From positions 868,001-932,000 of the forward strand of contig NGZR01000009.1 of the NCBI GenBank assembly GCA_002197995.1: 64,000 bases of DNA, in the 5' to 3' direction. A program made the translations under genes and the position numbers. The notes beneath the pieces are model-generated. The model did not search any database. It saw only the letters and a program-made list of their open reading frames with translations, and was not told the DNA's origin. The DNA comes from Gaeumannomyces sp. JS-464 (Eukaryota; Ascomycota; Sordariomycetes; Magnaporthales; Magnaporthaceae). Positions 21,504 through 33,162 of the stretch are shown here, one piece after another. Each line of letters begins with the position of its first letter. Position 1 is the stretch's first letter.

Positions 21504-23069
21504 ATGCGGCACTTCACCGGCTACTCGGCCCTGCTGCCGCTCCTTGCGGCAGCTGCAGACGCCGCCACCATCCTGTTCAACGGCGGCACCATCGTCGCCT
21601 TCGACCGCCAGTCCGAGGACCTGCGCGTTATCCGCAACGGGTCCCTCCTGGTGCGCGACGACCGAATTGCCGGCGTCTACGACTCGGCCCCGACTGGTAT
21701 CCCCGCTGGAGCCGAGATCGTCGACGCCACCGACAAGATCCTGACCCCTGGCTTCATCGACACGCACCGCCACGGCTGGCAGACGGCTTTCAAGACGCTG
21801 GGCTCCAACACCTCCCTGGTCGAGTACTTTGCCCGCTATGGCGAGTTCGCGTCGGCGGGCAAGTGGTCCGCCGAGGATGTCTACAACAGCCAGCTAGCTG
21901 GTCTGTACGAGGCCGCAACGCCGGCGTCACCACCATGCTGGACCACGCCCACCACACCTGGGACGCCCCAACATCGGAGGCCGGTCTGCGCGCCAGCATC
22001 GACAGCGGCACCAGGGTCTTCTGGGCCTTCACTTTCCACAACACGAGCACTGTGGAGACCCCCGCACTTACCCGCATCTTCCGCGATATCGCGCAGAACG
22101 CCTCGTTTGAGGGCTCGCCAACTACTCTGGGCATCTCGTACGACGCGTGGGGTCCCGACCCGAACGTCAACGAAGTCAACACCATCATGGATCTTGCCAA
22201 GTTAGTTTTCCTTCTCGTCCCGCCTTGGCCGAGTCATCACACTGACATCAAACAAGGGAGTTCAACGTCTCCGTTATCACCACGCACTCGCTGCAGGGCC
22301 CCTGGGGCATCACCAACTCTCCCGAGGACCTGCACGCGCTGAACTACCTCAACGTCTCCATCCCCATCGTCTTCTCGCACGCCTCTTTCCTGACGGCCCA
22401 GGGCGCGTCGCTCTTGCGCTCGACAAACCAGTACATCTCGATCACGCCCGAGTCCGAGATGCACTACGGCCACACCCACCCGCACAGCTACAATATCCAG
22501 GATCAGGGCTCGCTCGGTGTCGACACGCACTTCACCTTCAGCACCGACATCCTGACCCAGGCGCGCCTGTGGCTGCAGCAGGCCCGCTACGAGGCCGACA
22601 GGGATGTCCTCGGCCGCTGGGAGCTGCCCTACAACAACCCCATGAGCGCCAACCAGGCCTTCCTGCTCGCGACCCGCAACGGGGCCTCGCGCTGCGCCGC
22701 GACGACCTGGGCGTCATCGCCGAGGGCGCCAAGGCCGACGTCGTCGTGTGGGACGGCGGCTCGCCCGCCCTGCTGGGCTGGACCGACCCTGTCGCCGCCG
22801 TCATGCTGCACGCCAGCGTCGGCGACGTCGAGTCGGTGGTCGTCGATGGAAAGTGGGTAAAGAAGGAGGGAAAGCTCACCGTCGGCGACTACAAGTCCGT
22901 CCGCGCCAAGTTCCTGCAGACGGCCAGGAGGATCCAGGACGTCTGGAGGAACACGCCGCTGCCGTCGCTCGAGGAGCTGCAGGTGCCGTTCCAGTACCCG
23001 ATCGCCAAGGCCAAAACCGCCGACGTCAAGCGGGGTGAGGGAAATGGCTACGGCTCGGTTAACATTTAG
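21504..23069 (+). CDS. Secreted metal-dependent amidohydrolase
   Basis: ATG 21504 opens a hydrophobic leader (YSALLPLLAAAADA) and then the amidohydrolase N-terminal strands with ILFNGGTI and KILTPGFIDTHRHGW (metal ligands H88 and H90). Later motifs are VTTMLDHAHHTW, VITTHSLQG, FSHASFLT, SEMHYGHTHPHSYN and ADVVVWDGGSP. This is the ATZ/TRZ-chlorohydrolase or SAH-deaminase-like branch, enzymes that deaminate or dechlorinate ring substrates. A 56-nt intron (22201-22256, GTTAGT...AACAAG) is supported. The frame shifts near 21910 and at a GGGG run near 22682. Both fit one missing base, and restoring them gives 1512 nt (503 aa). A signal peptide on this fold is unusual. Confidence 0.82.
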
Positions 23070-23304
23070 AGGAGAAATGCTCAACTGCGGTCGGTGGAGT
23101 GGTATCCTGGTAGCAAGATAGAATAATGATAATGAATGTATACATATTCTTGCTTTCCTTTTGTCTGGGGGACCTCTACGCCTATATTGTTCGACTGTAA
23201 ACCGTTCGCGATTGAATGGGCCGAACGAAAGCCCCTACCAAGGTAATATCAATAAGTGGAATGTAATCCGGCTCGCTCGCTAAAATGACGGGTAGTCTGG
23301 GTAG

Positions 23305-24206
23305 GTGCCACCCAAAGAGTCGAGAGATCTGCTGAGCCCTCTCCTCGGCGTGAGCAGGGAAGCGCGCTCGGCCGTCCTCCAGCACAACCGTGTGCACACC
23401 CCCATCGAGAGCGGCGCCCAAGACGACCCGCCCCGCGCGGCGCCGCGCCTGTGCATCAGGCCCGAGGTCGACATGGCGCACCTGACGCTTGGTTTCTGGG
23501 GCACGGACCGCGACATTCCAGACAACGAAACGTGGCCCTATGCCGACCTGTTCGCCTACTTCCTCTCCGACGCCCGGGCATACGACTCCAAGGGCTTGGT
23601 GGCCTTACACGTCGCTGTCGGAGAGGAACTCCTGCCGGCCCTGACGACGACCCTTCCCGCCCTTTCCGCCGATCCGGCCCGCCTCCCAGCCCCGGCCTCG
23701 GCCCTCCGGTCGGCCCTCCTGGGCTTTGTACCGTCACGTTCGTCGCAGGGTGCGGCGCCGCTAGGCGCCAGTACTGCAACTACGGAAACTGCGGCGTCAG
23801 GCAGCACAACCGCGCGCTGCCTGTCTGGTCGCCCAACGACAACTTTCGGCTCCCTCCCGGCCGCGACCCGCGAGGGGGCGAGGGCGCGGGCGCGGAAGGC
23901 GAAGAGGCGCTCGCGCGCTATCTCAAGGGGATCCTCCTCCCGGACGGAACCGGCCCGGTGCAGCGCCTGGTCTGGCTGTGGCAGTCCATGGAGGAGGCCT
24001 TTGGCGTCCTGACAAAGGCTGCGGCAGATAGGCGGCTCGCGCTGACGTCGTTCCCGCACACATGGAGATGCGCCCCCGTAGCAGAAAACAAGAGAGACGC
24101 GTCGGCCCCGGATGAGGACCCCAGGCCCCGTCCCCACCACCTACGTTTGACCGCTGACGCCAAGCGCTATTTCGCCTTGAAGGCGCGCCACTGGGCTATC
24201 AACTAG
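23305..24206 (+). CDS. 2EXR-like protein, 5' end not found
   Basis: The segment LLGVSREARSAVLQHNRVHTP matches the LL-x-V-C/S-REAR signature of fungal 2EXR proteins. A long downstream part follows (MAHLTLGFWGTDRD, then after a frame change near 23740 QYCNYGNCGVRQHNR, LVWLWQSMEEAFGVL) to the stop at 24206. The frame change fits one missing base. The usual N-terminal FPxLPxEIRLxIW segment and a start codon are absent upstream, so the gene is truncated or has an unseen first exon. The function of 2EXR proteins is unknown. Confidence 0.5.
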
Positions 24207-24633
24207 GCTCATGGCGATATTCACGGAGCCGCTGAGCCGGCGTCGGAGGCACAGCTGTCCGTCCCGCAGGCCGTCGGCTTCTGGCTCTTGCCCATCGAGG
24301 CCCAGTGGCCGTGAGGCAGGGCAGGCTGACTTTCAAGGACATATGCGTCCTCAATCTGAACAAAACACGAGCGCGGCTGGCACTGTTCAACCCGGAGTAA
24401 CACAACGATCGACAAAGAGTTTGTAACGGTACTACGGGCTAGATAAAGGAGAGGTGGGCGTTCTATAAAGTAACTACTACCTACCTAGAGGGCTGTCTAG
24501 ATGTTCGCACATCCGTTCTCGGTCAGTCGCAGTACGGCAGAGATTTATCCGCCATAAGACTTTCAACCCTGATGTGCTTGGCGCGTTTGACCGCAGGGTC
24601 GAGAAAGGCGCCACGTGAAAGTGGTCGCTTCTC
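24207..24633. other. Short intergenic region
   Basis: No gene recognised. One ACCTACCTAG-type motif near 24477. Confidence 0.5.
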
Positions 24634-25422
24634 CTAGGACCCCGTTGGCCCACCGAGCGGTGATTGCCGCCAGGCAATAGGCCAGTGAGGGACGAGGTCA
24701 ACGACATCATCGAAGAAAACATTATCCCAGTCGATCGCCCGGTCCATGGCTTTCCAGGGAATGTGCACATAACCCGGCCTGTGCCTGGTATCATGGCTCA
24801 CTGCCGCATACTGGCCAGGACCAAGAACCTCGATCGCCCTGGTGCCTACCAACCCGTGCGCCTCGAGACGGCAAAAGACCTGAGCGCTGTAAAAGAGGGA
24901 GGCGATATATTTTCTTGATCAGCACGTCGCGCTCATGGTGAACTTGAGAAGGCAACCCGATGTAACTTACACCCAGTCTCTGTCACCGTTCCAAACGCCG
25001 TCGCCATTGACGCTCTGGACGTAGGAGAACGCGGCCAGGTCGCCGGTCTGCCCGGTCGCCTCCGAGCTCTGGTGCCGGCCGGTTATGACGTCGGCAACTG
25101 CCTGGAGCGTCACTGTCGAGTGGGCGAGGAATGTGAACCCGGCGAGGCTGATGCGCTCATCCGAGTTGTGGTCTCCAAAGAGGCGAATCAGGCAAAGACC
25201 GGCCCCCGACGTGCCCTCGGCCATCTCCATGTTCACGCTGGCTTTCTGATAAGTGGCGAAAGCGCCCGAGACTGGCTGCTCGAAGGTGACCACAAACCAG
25301 AGATGCGGCTTCTTCTTCTCCTTCCCCTCGAGGAACTCAATCGCGATGGTTTTTATTGGCGCCGCGGGAGCGGCTTCCAGGACTGGGAAGTGATGGGCAT
25401 GGGAGCACCGCTCGGATGTCAT
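24634..25422 (-). CDS. Uncharacterised two-exon protein
   Basis: Exon 1 (25422-24971) starts MTSERCSHAHHFPVLEAA. A GTAAGT...TTTTACAG intron of 84 nt (24970-24887) joins in frame to exon 2 (24886-24634), giving 234 aa with no frame error. The middle (PHLWFVVTFEQPVSGAFATY, GLCLIRLFGDHNSDERISLAG) suggests a beta-rich domain. The C-terminal part (AQVFCRLEAHGLVGTRAIEV, AIDWDNVFFDDVVDLV) is acidic and aromatic. No signal peptide or membrane segment. I do not recognise the family. The clean splicing and steady composition argue it is a real gene. Confidence 0.6.
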
Positions 25423-25555
25423 ACTTTGCTTGCAATGGATCCGCCACGATTGTCGGCCCGGCCCGCACGACTTCCTGGTTAGCATCGTCACCACCCCGAA
25501 CGAGGAGAACGCGCTGCCCCGTGTGAGTCTCTACCTCAGGGCGGGGATTACTTAC

Positions 25556-25707
25556 TGGTCACCAACCACGACTACCAAGGTTCGTTTGTCATGCCAGCCT
25601 CGTCCAAGGTGCCCAGCACCTCTCCCAGCCACTTGTCGGCGTAGTGGAGGGCATTGAGGTAAGTATTGAAGTCTGTATGGTCCGTGCCGAGAACCCAGGT
25701 ACCCCTT
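25556..25707 (-). pseudogene. Sulfatase-family fragment
   Basis: Read on the minus strand, a short segment (GTDHTDFNTYLNALHYADKW, LGEVLGTLDEAGMTNE) followed one base later by LVVVVGDQ and a GTAAGT donor. This is the conserved middle of fungal sulfatase/alkaline-phosphatase-like proteins, just before the metal-binding GDHG. Neither the N-terminal catalytic Cys/Ser region nor the remaining C-terminal part is found nearby. The frame slip fits one missing base, but the missing flanks show it is a relic or one exon of a heavily eroded gene. Confidence 0.5.
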
Positions 25708-27126
25708 CTTTTCAAAATATGATGGCAGGGGCGGATGAAGCCGCGACCTGCGCGACCTTGGCTGAGTTCATTGCTTCGCTGCTCAGAAGATGAAGGGTAT
25801 TGGCGGAGTCGTGCTCCCAGAACGCTACACGTCGGGTCCCCAGATACAATGGCGTACGTCGACTGTCCACGGGCCTCTTCTTGGCCAGATGGGCTCGTGC
25901 CCCTCGATAGAATGGCAACAGATGGTCGACTGATCGAACTCTTTCGTCCGGAACGAAACACGCAGTGCTTGCTCTGAGGCACCTTGACCCCGTGGTTGAC
26001 GACGCTCGCGAGTGCGGGGTGTCAGCCGCATGGATGCTGTAACCTGAGACGGTCTGCTGGCTGCCCCCAAGGCGCGGACTGCTCCAAAGCGCAAGCTGCT
26101 TTGTGGCCCTCGTACGAGACGGCGATTGGCGACGGATCAAGAGGGCCTCTGGCATACAACCGCTTCTCGTGCACGCGGCAAAGCGCGGGGTACCTGGGTT
26201 GGACCTGTCGCCGGCGGGGCTGTCGGGTTCGGCGGTGAAGAGCCACTAGCGCCACGGCGCATCTATATCCAATCATCTCCAAGCCTAGCAGGCTAGGCCG
26301 CAATCCGTAGTCGCAGACAAAACTTCCGCGACCATAAATCGCGAAGCTGCGACGACACCTGGTCGCGACCGGACGAGCTCTTCTAGGCGCACACGAACCA
26401 TCCAGCAAGACACGCCAACAGTGTCAAGTCGCGTTGGGCATGAGGATCGAGGAAGGAAGGTGCGCTCCGGCGCGGGTAGCTACCTATGTACCTGCCTAGG
26501 TGTGGGTAGTGCGGGGTACCTGCCGACACCTTCTGGCAACGATTGGCTGCTGCCGATAGCCCAGGCTGCGACAGCGAGTTCCTGCCCTCCCACCTTGCAG
26601 CGCTTCCCGGCCGCCAGACTGATTCCCCTCGTAATCCTTGCACCAGGCCACACGGACGGGGCGACTAAGGTGCTGACGGCGCTGAAGGCTACCCACGCGA
26701 GCCACGGGGGCACGGTGCTGCGCCCAAGCCAGATTGGCGAGTGAAATTAAAAGTGGCTCGCACACAGTATCCCCTCAAGTGATATTAGGAGGCGCCCTGC
26801 CGATCTCACCCCCCTCGCACCAATCAAAGCGCCTATCTTTTGGTCCTTCCAATTCCCCAGGCTGCACGCCATGTTACAAGCACCGAGCACCCCAACGCGT
26901 TTGCTCACAAGTCGTGGAGCGCGGATCCGTACAACAAGGTAAATAGTAGTGAGTAAATAGTATAGTGGGTTGAAGAAGAAAGTAGTAGCAATCGTAGTCG
27001 TACATCCTGGCTGTCCCTCCCTATCGGCAGGGGGTGCGCGTGCGTGCGTATATGGGTCTCACGTCCCCTCACCATTCGCCAGCATCGCCCCTGCCTGCCC
27101 GCCCGCCATTCTCAAGGCAGCGAGCC
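25708..27126. other. Intergenic, possibly with gene relics
   Basis: No intact gene recognised. The first few hundred bases may contain eroded upstream parts of the sulfatase relic. One CCTATGTACCTGCCTAGG-type motif near 26485. Short GTA/TAG-rich repeats near 26940-26990. Confidence 0.45.
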
Positions 27127-29364
27127 CTAGATAAGCAAAAGCTCCTCGCCGCTGCGGCAGAGCTTTTCCAGCCATGAGGGCTCGTCGGCCGAGGAGCACG
27201 GCGACGAGCCCTCGCGGTATCTGAAGTCGAGCAGATCGTCCTCGCCCTCTTCGGGCAATAGCAGGGCAGGGGACATGACGGGCCTGGAGGCCCAGGTCTG
27301 GGCGAGGACCTGCATGGCGCGGCGGATGCTCTTGCAATGAAGCAGGCCGTACATCTCGCTGAATATGCGGCGTACCACGTCGCGGTCGTCGTTTCGGCGC
27401 GCCTCGGCGCCCGCAACGAAGGCGGGCCACAAAGCTCCCTTGAAGTGCGGGTCGTCGGGCACCAGGTGGTTCAGGTGCCAGGCCACGGCGTGCGCTACCT
27501 CGACCAGGTGCCGCTGCTCCTGCTGCTGGTGCTGCGACTGCTGGCTGTAGCAGGACGGGGGCGGGCTCGCCGGGTTCGTGGCCGGACCGCCGCGCCAGGG
27601 GTTGGTGGAGATCGGGTCGCCGCTGTCTGCGCTGTTGGTGCAGGCGGCGTCGTCGGGGTCGTTATACTCGCACGAGGCGGCGGACGGTGACCAGTAGGCG
27701 TCGAGGTGGTGCTGTAAGGGCGGCGGGTGAAGATCTCGATGGCGCCGCGGTAGGCGGCCGCGAGGTGGTGGCGCTTTTGGACCCAGACGGCATCGGTGTT
27801 GTGGCCGGAGGCCCAGGCCCAGGCCCAGGCGTCGAAGCCGTCGATCTGGTTGAGGAGTTCGCGCGCATGCCTAGGCTGCGGGTCGAGGGCAGCGTTAACC
27901 GCGTGCAGCTTGTTAACGGCCCGTAGGATTTTAAGAAGGTGCGCCGGACAGCCCGTCCAGCTGCGCGTTTCGGCCCGGTCCAGGATCCGGTTCACCTGCT
28001 CCTCACCGAAAATCTCAGCCAGGTCCTGCTTATTGGTGCTTAAGGTCGTGCCGAACGTGTGCAGTCTTTTTTTTTTATTTTTTTTTTTAGTTAGCCGATA
28101 AACCACTGCCGAGGTAGTCGCGCAGGAAAACACTTACACTAAACATGCCTCCTCAAAGTAGTTTTGGAACGTCCACAGCTCCTGCTCGGGCGATAACACG
28201 GCCTCGCTATTAACCGGCGGCGAAGGCCCGTATGCGCCGTTTAGGTGGTAGTCGGCTGCAGCGCGCTGCTCCTGCAGCCTCCTCCTCCTTCCCTCCTTTT
28301 CCTTTTTCTCCTGGGCCCTGGAGGTTTTAAGGCGCTGCTTGCGTAACGTTAGCAGGCCTACCATGCCGTCGAGGTGATAGCGCCAAGACCTAGTTCCGGA
28401 TTCGAGCAGCTCGACCCAGATAAGCAGCAATGAGGCGGCGACGACGGCGTCAGAGTGGTCTAGCTGGTTCAAGGCCTTTTGTAGGTTTATGATGGCCTTG
28501 CTTTTGTGGGTGAGGGCGTCGGAGAAGATCGGGGAAGTAGTGACGCCGCCGGAGGAGGAGTCATCGTCGTAGCGGCCGGGGGAGTATGGCGCTTCGAGCA
28601 GCTTCGGCTCGGGCCTGCTCGAGCCCGCGAGATGGTGTGCGGCCAGGGCGATGACTACGTTAAGCACTAGTGGACTGCCCTGGCTTAGGGCCATAAAGGA
28701 GCGGTACGGGTTCGTCGTCTGCTGTTCCTCGGGCGTTATGGGGATCGTGTTGCACTCCGTGCAACAACGCCGCAGGTCTGTCGATTGGGGGGGGGGGGGG
28801 GGGGGGGGGGGGAATGGGTGTAAGCACGCGCTCTCGAATCTGGGTTTTCCTTTTGTTTTTAAAGGTGAGTTCGCATGGATTTTGCTTACAGTATTCTATA
28901 TAACCCCTCGTTTTGGCGTCGTGGCCGACGAACATGGGCTCCGTCGGACGGCACAGCAGCAGGCCTGGGCTGGGCTGGGCGGGAGCCACGATCTTTGCTT
29001 GCCCTGGCGACCTCCTTGTTTGTGGTGTTGTTGTAGGTCGTTTTGCTAGTACCAGCTCGCCAGCCTGACCGACGGAAGCACGAGACGACGTCGCCGACGA
29101 CGCCTTGTCCGCGGCCTTGTCCACTTTGGCAGCCTCGGCGGCGGCCATGGCGGCGACGACCTTCTTGCTGGTGCGCCTGCCGAGCCCGACCCATACAAGG
29201 GGCTTGTCGGGCCCGTAGCCAAGACAGCGGTAGCCAGCCTTGGCGCATTTGGCACAGGTTGGAAGCCTGCTATCGCATCGCAGCCGTTTTCGGCGGCAGG
29301 TCCAGCACGAGACGGGCGCGATGGAGCGGCCCAGCTCGGACCATGTGCCGTCAGAAACGTCCAT
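27127..29364 (-). CDS. Zn(II)2Cys6 fungal transcription factor
   Basis: Three exons: 29364-28890, 28777-28138 and 28065-27127. The N-terminus holds a binuclear zinc cluster with C20, C23, C30, C37, C40 and C47 (C-x2-C-x6-C-x6-C-x2-C-x6-C), so it should bind DNA in the nucleus. A Lys/Ala-rich linker follows, then after intron 1 the fungal transcription-factor regulatory domain (TTNPYRSFMALS, VLNVVIALAAHHLAG, LLLIWVELLESG, and WPAFVAGAEARRNDD near the C-terminus). Intron 1 contains a 26-base C run on the coding strand. Intron 2 ends in A tracts directly before the AG. One frame change near 27725 fits one missing base, and restoring it gives 2055 nt (684 aa). Targets are unknown, and no adjacent pathway gene obviously pairs with it. 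Confidence 0.88.
28787..28812. repeat. G homopolymer (26 bp) inside intron
   Basis: A run of 26 G on the plus strand inside intron 1 of the Zn2Cys6 gene. The length is likely to be inaccurate in the assembly. Confidence 0.85.
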
Positions 29365-30717
29365 GGTCGGCTGCTCTTTTGTAATGTGCGTATGAGAAAA
29401 TGGGTTATCCTCCTTCCTGGGTCCGGCCTCAAATTGGAGGTTCCCTAAGCAGGTTAGGTGCTTAGGTAGGTAGGCAGGTGGGAGCTTGTGTCGTCGTTAT
29501 ATTTGTGCTGATGTCCTGCTGGGATTCATCAAGCTTTTTGCTTTGCTTTTATTGCACTCTCTTTGCTTATTCTTCCTTGGCCCTCCTTGGCCCTCTTGTC
29601 TTGCTCAACCTGGCGACACACGGTATTAAGCAAAGTAAAACGGTTCCAGTGGAGGCGATGATTGGGCAAACGGCCTCGCGGAAACAGGCCTTGTCGTTGT
29701 TGCTGCTGCTGCAGCTGCTTCTTCTGCTGCGACTGCAGGTTCGGTGTCCCGGGGAATTTGATTTTGGTGTTTGTCTGTCTTGGGTCATGTCACGTCGGTC
29801 CTTTCGTGGGATTTGGTTAGGTTTGGTTGAAGGAGGGGGAAGAGGGGGGGGAAGCAGCAGGGTAGCACGGGTGTAAAAAAGGTTGTAAAGATCGACAGGC
29901 TTGGGGCCAGGAGCAGGAAGCGTTCTGCTCAACGTAGTGGGGCCCTGGGCCAGACAGGAAGAAAAAGCTAAAAATAAAAAATAAAAGTTGATACAGCGGT
30001 CGGTTGCTCGGGTTAGGCTGGGCAAAGGCTAGACAAGGGCTAGGCGAGGGAAGGAGCGCCTGGCTGGGACCCAGGGTCCAAGCGACTGACTCGCTCAATG
30101 CGGCACCCCATGTTTCGCCTTGGTTCCCTGGCCGCTGGGCTTGACGTTAAAACTGGCTGCTCAGGCCTTCATGGAGTCTGGTGCCCTCTCAGCCCTGTAG
30201 TACGAGAGTGTGGTGGCCGCGCGGTCCCCACTGTCCAGCCATGGTGCGCGCACCCATCAGAGTTGGTAGCATTTCCGGTGCTTCGCAGATGCCGGACGGC
30301 TCGACCCGGGTCCCGCAGATGACCGTTAAAAGGCAAGGGAGAAAGGGGGGGAAAAAAGGGAAAATGCAAGAAAATAAAACATCCGGGACTGTGGGTGGCA
30401 TTGAAATGAATGTCAATCTAGGAGCGACTTGAATACGATGTGCGCAGCAAAGGGGAGCAGAGAACAGACCGGATCGACCCTGTCACGGCCCCTTGGCCTG
30501 GATCGAGAACGAACGGCTCCTCACTACTGTCACAGATGCTCATCCCCCCGTTTCGGCACGAGATAAAACTACCGATGGAATATTCCACTCGACCTGAGAC
30601 CCGAGCACGCGGACGTCGCAGAGCTCGTCAGTCATCCGTCTGCGGCATGGGCTGGTTAATATGAAATACTGTTCGCGATGTTGTAGCTCCGGCAGCAGAG
30701 ACGCTGGCATCTCGAGG
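29365..30717. other. Intergenic, no gene seen
   Basis: Promoter side of the Zn2Cys6 gene, with an AGGTAGGTAGGCAGG motif near 29465. Leu-rich open frames here come from CTG/CTT repeats (near 29700) and show no family. Confidence 0.55.
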
Positions 30718-31581
30718 TTAGCCTGACAACCAGTGCGAAAGGGGCAGGTTCCTTTTCGAGGCAAGAATCGAAAGTGGCCGTACACGGCTTCGATGCGTTG
30801 TGACACCTGCTGCTGCCCTTTGATGCATTTCCGGGACGCCCTCCGCATCGCGGATTTGCTCTTCGAGTGTTCTGCGATCCAGTGTTCCAGCCTCGGTCGA
30901 GGCTCTCGCGGATTTCGCAGCTTCCAAGTAGGTTGGGTAATTCTCAGTGCCATCTTCCACAATGGCCAAATGGGAGACGTCGACGATGGATTCGATGTCC
31001 TCGACGATAATTTGGTCCGGGACCTCTCGGTCGACCCTGGCCAATTCGAAAAGGCGATCCACGAAGTGAGCCAGGTTGATGACGAGCCCCTGGAACTTCT
31101 CCCAATCGTGGATTGCCCACTTGGTCCTCGCGGCCGCGCTCCCACGGGTAAAGCTCGTGAGCGCCGACGAGTTTCGGGCTAGGAAGCGGCTTCGCGAGGG
31201 CATAAAAATGGCCAGGCTCTCTTTGCTGATGTAGTCGACCATCCGGGGCACGGGCGAGTCCGAAGCACGCACTCCATACTGGATCCTCAATTTTTCCGAG
31301 TCGGTTAGAAGGCCCTGGATCATTTGGAGGATTCCCTTGATGAGCTCTGCCATCTCCTGGTTCAAGAGAGGCGAGTTGCGAGGGCTGGCAGAGAGAATGC
31401 CAACATTCTCGCCCCAGATCAGGAGCCGCGCCTTCTCAATGTCGAGCTTCAGGAGGACAACTTCGATGTCCCTGGTCGCGCCTTGGTAGAGCTTGAAGTA
31501 GTTGAAAGCGTCGATGCAGGAAGTGAAGATGGCTGCCGCTCCGATTACAAAGGCCGGGATTTCTAGCACTCCACCAGACAT
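30718..31581 (-). CDS. HeLo-domain protein (HET-s-like cell-death fold)
   Basis: A 287-aa uninterrupted frame from ATG 31581. The start (IPAFVIGAAAIFTSCIDAFNYF) is the amphipathic first helix of a HeLo domain. It is followed by DIEVVLLKLDIEKARLLIWGE and helical segments to about residue 235, matching the prion-inhibition-and-propagation N-terminal family of HET-S/s. In that family the HeLo domain exposes its first helix to permeabilise membranes when a C-terminal prion motif is templated. Here the C-terminal tail (LEEQIRDAEGVPEMHQRAAAG onward) is short, and I see no repeated amyloid motif. It is either a solo HeLo protein or one with an unrecognised signal motif. Confidence 0.82.
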   Translation of the reverse strand: MSGGVLEIPAFVIGAAAIFTSCIDAFNYFKLYQGATRDIEVVLLKLDIEKARLLIWGENVGILSASPRNSPLLNQEMAELIKGILQMIQGLLTDSEKLRIQYGVRASDSPVPRMVDYISKESLAIFMPSRSRFLARNSSALTSFTRGSAAARTKWAIHDWEKFQGLVINLAHFVDRLFELARVDREVPDQIIVEDIESIVDVSHLAIVEDGTENYPTYLEAAKSARASTEAGTLDRRTLEEQIRDAEGVPEMHQRAAAGVTTHRSRVRPLSILASKRNLPLSHWLSG

Positions 31582-33156
31582 GGTTGCCGCCGCAGGACTC
31601 TCAGCCAGGTGTCGAGCGGCCGAAAGGGGACATCACGGTGGGAGCTGGGGCGGGCGAGTGGAGCATGAGAGACTAGAATTCGAGCAGAATAAAATGTGAC
31701 CGAAGCACAGGTTATGGGAGGAGTGGAGTGGAGGTGGCTGTGCTCGCCGGTATTCTCTAAGCCTGGCTGGCACTACATCAGGAAAGAAGCGTTAGCGCAG
31801 GGCGCCTGGATTCAATCCAGCTGGCAGTTCGCCCCGACGAGTGCCTTGGCTGAAAGGGGCGTCCCAACAAGGAATGCCAAACTCCGCCTTCGAATGTCGC
31901 CAAGGCTGAACTGCTGTTGCTCCGACACTGCGCCGCTAAGGTCGTGGCGCTGGAACGCAGCTGGGAAGCTGGCTGGGAGCTGTCGAATGCAGGCAACCCT
32001 GTGCGCCCAACGAACAGCATCAGTGCCTAATCTCAACAACTCGTCCCAAGGTGGCAATACCACATAGGAAGCAAGAAATGGAGGTGTCTGCCTAAAATTC
32101 GGTGACAGGCGGCCGACGAACATAGTGTAAAATATCCTGACGCCAAGCAAGTGGGCCCATTCAGTCTCCCTCCAGATGTGGATTGTTACCAGTCGTCTGT
32201 CAGGCCTTTATTTCAGGCAGCGATCTAAATGTTTGGCACGGATGTCGGCACCTCGCCGATCGAAGTGGTCCGCCAAGACGTCGGGGCCGTTGCGGAAAAG
32301 CTTCTTCGCAGACAAACAGCCCCCGCCTTGTCCCTCGGCCCTGGGACTTGCGCGAGAATGCAGGGATCGCTACACAGCACAAAATGCGCGAATGGGTAGC
32401 GTAGACACAGAAGAGGCTCTAGGTCGAGAAACATGCGTCGCATTCCCTCCCATCATTTCTTTTTTTTTTTTTTTTTTTTTTTTTTTCGCCATCACCAAGC
32501 CTGGCCGTCATCCCCAAAACTCCCAGCGTATCTACCAATATCCCGATCGCCTCGACGTGGCCGAGGGTGTGGGGTTTGGCCGCCGAGGACACGAGCGAGC
32601 GACCCATGTGGAGTTTTATCCCCTGCAGTCGCACCGGGACAGCCCCGGGCGAGCTTGTTCCTCCACGAATCATGACGCCCGGTCGTGGGCAGCGGCGCGG
32701 CTCCCGCAGCTCGGCTGTGAGTTCCAGAAGGAGAGGCTGAACCAAGCCTTTGCGGGGACTAGGAAGGACCCTGGCAAGAGGAGGAGTCCCGTTGCTGGCA
32801 GGGACCCGCCGTTTAGCTGTCACTTTCAGCTTGCCAAATTCAATCACCGTCTGCCGGCCGGAGTGGAGCTCTGCGGGTCGGAAGCGGGTATGCACAAGGG
32901 TAGGCAGGGGCAGAAAGGACGGCTGGCGCCTGGCTAGATGCGCTGTTCTATGGTGGTCTGGGCCCAGCTCGGCGAGAGGCGGCGAGGGCGACAACGGTCG
33001 AGAGGAGACTCCATAGCGGCGAGCAGCGCCGAGAGGCTATTCGGAATCTTGGAGACGGAATCATGGTCGAGGACCTCAGACGTGCGAAGCGGGCCATTCT
33101 CGCCCCTTGAAGCGGTCGACAGCATGACACCACCGTCCGGAGAGCAGGTTTGCGAG
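31582..33156. other. Intergenic with 27-bp T run
   Basis: Divergent promoter region between the HeLo gene and the secreted-protein gene. A T run lies at 32460-32486. Open frames through it contain poly-Phe or poly-Lys from that run and are not credible. Confidence 0.55.
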
Positions 33157-33162
33157 TATAAA
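33157..33162 (+). promoter_or_regulatory. TATA box of secreted cysteine-rich gene
   Basis: TATAAA 186 bases before the ATG at 33348, followed by a CA-rich leader. Confidence 0.55.

Noticed and set aside
29478..29876. Hydrophobic Leu-rich plus frame resembling a membrane protein
   Set aside because: The Leu run comes from CTG/CTT repeats; no start context or homology.
31795..31830. Possible tRNA B-box (GGATTGAATCC on minus)
   Set aside because: No A box, acceptor stem or anticodon arm can be folded around it.
32176..32937. 253-codon frame on plus strand and a 191-codon frame opposite
   Set aside because: Both run through a 27-T tract giving poly-Phe or poly-Lys; no conserved motif.
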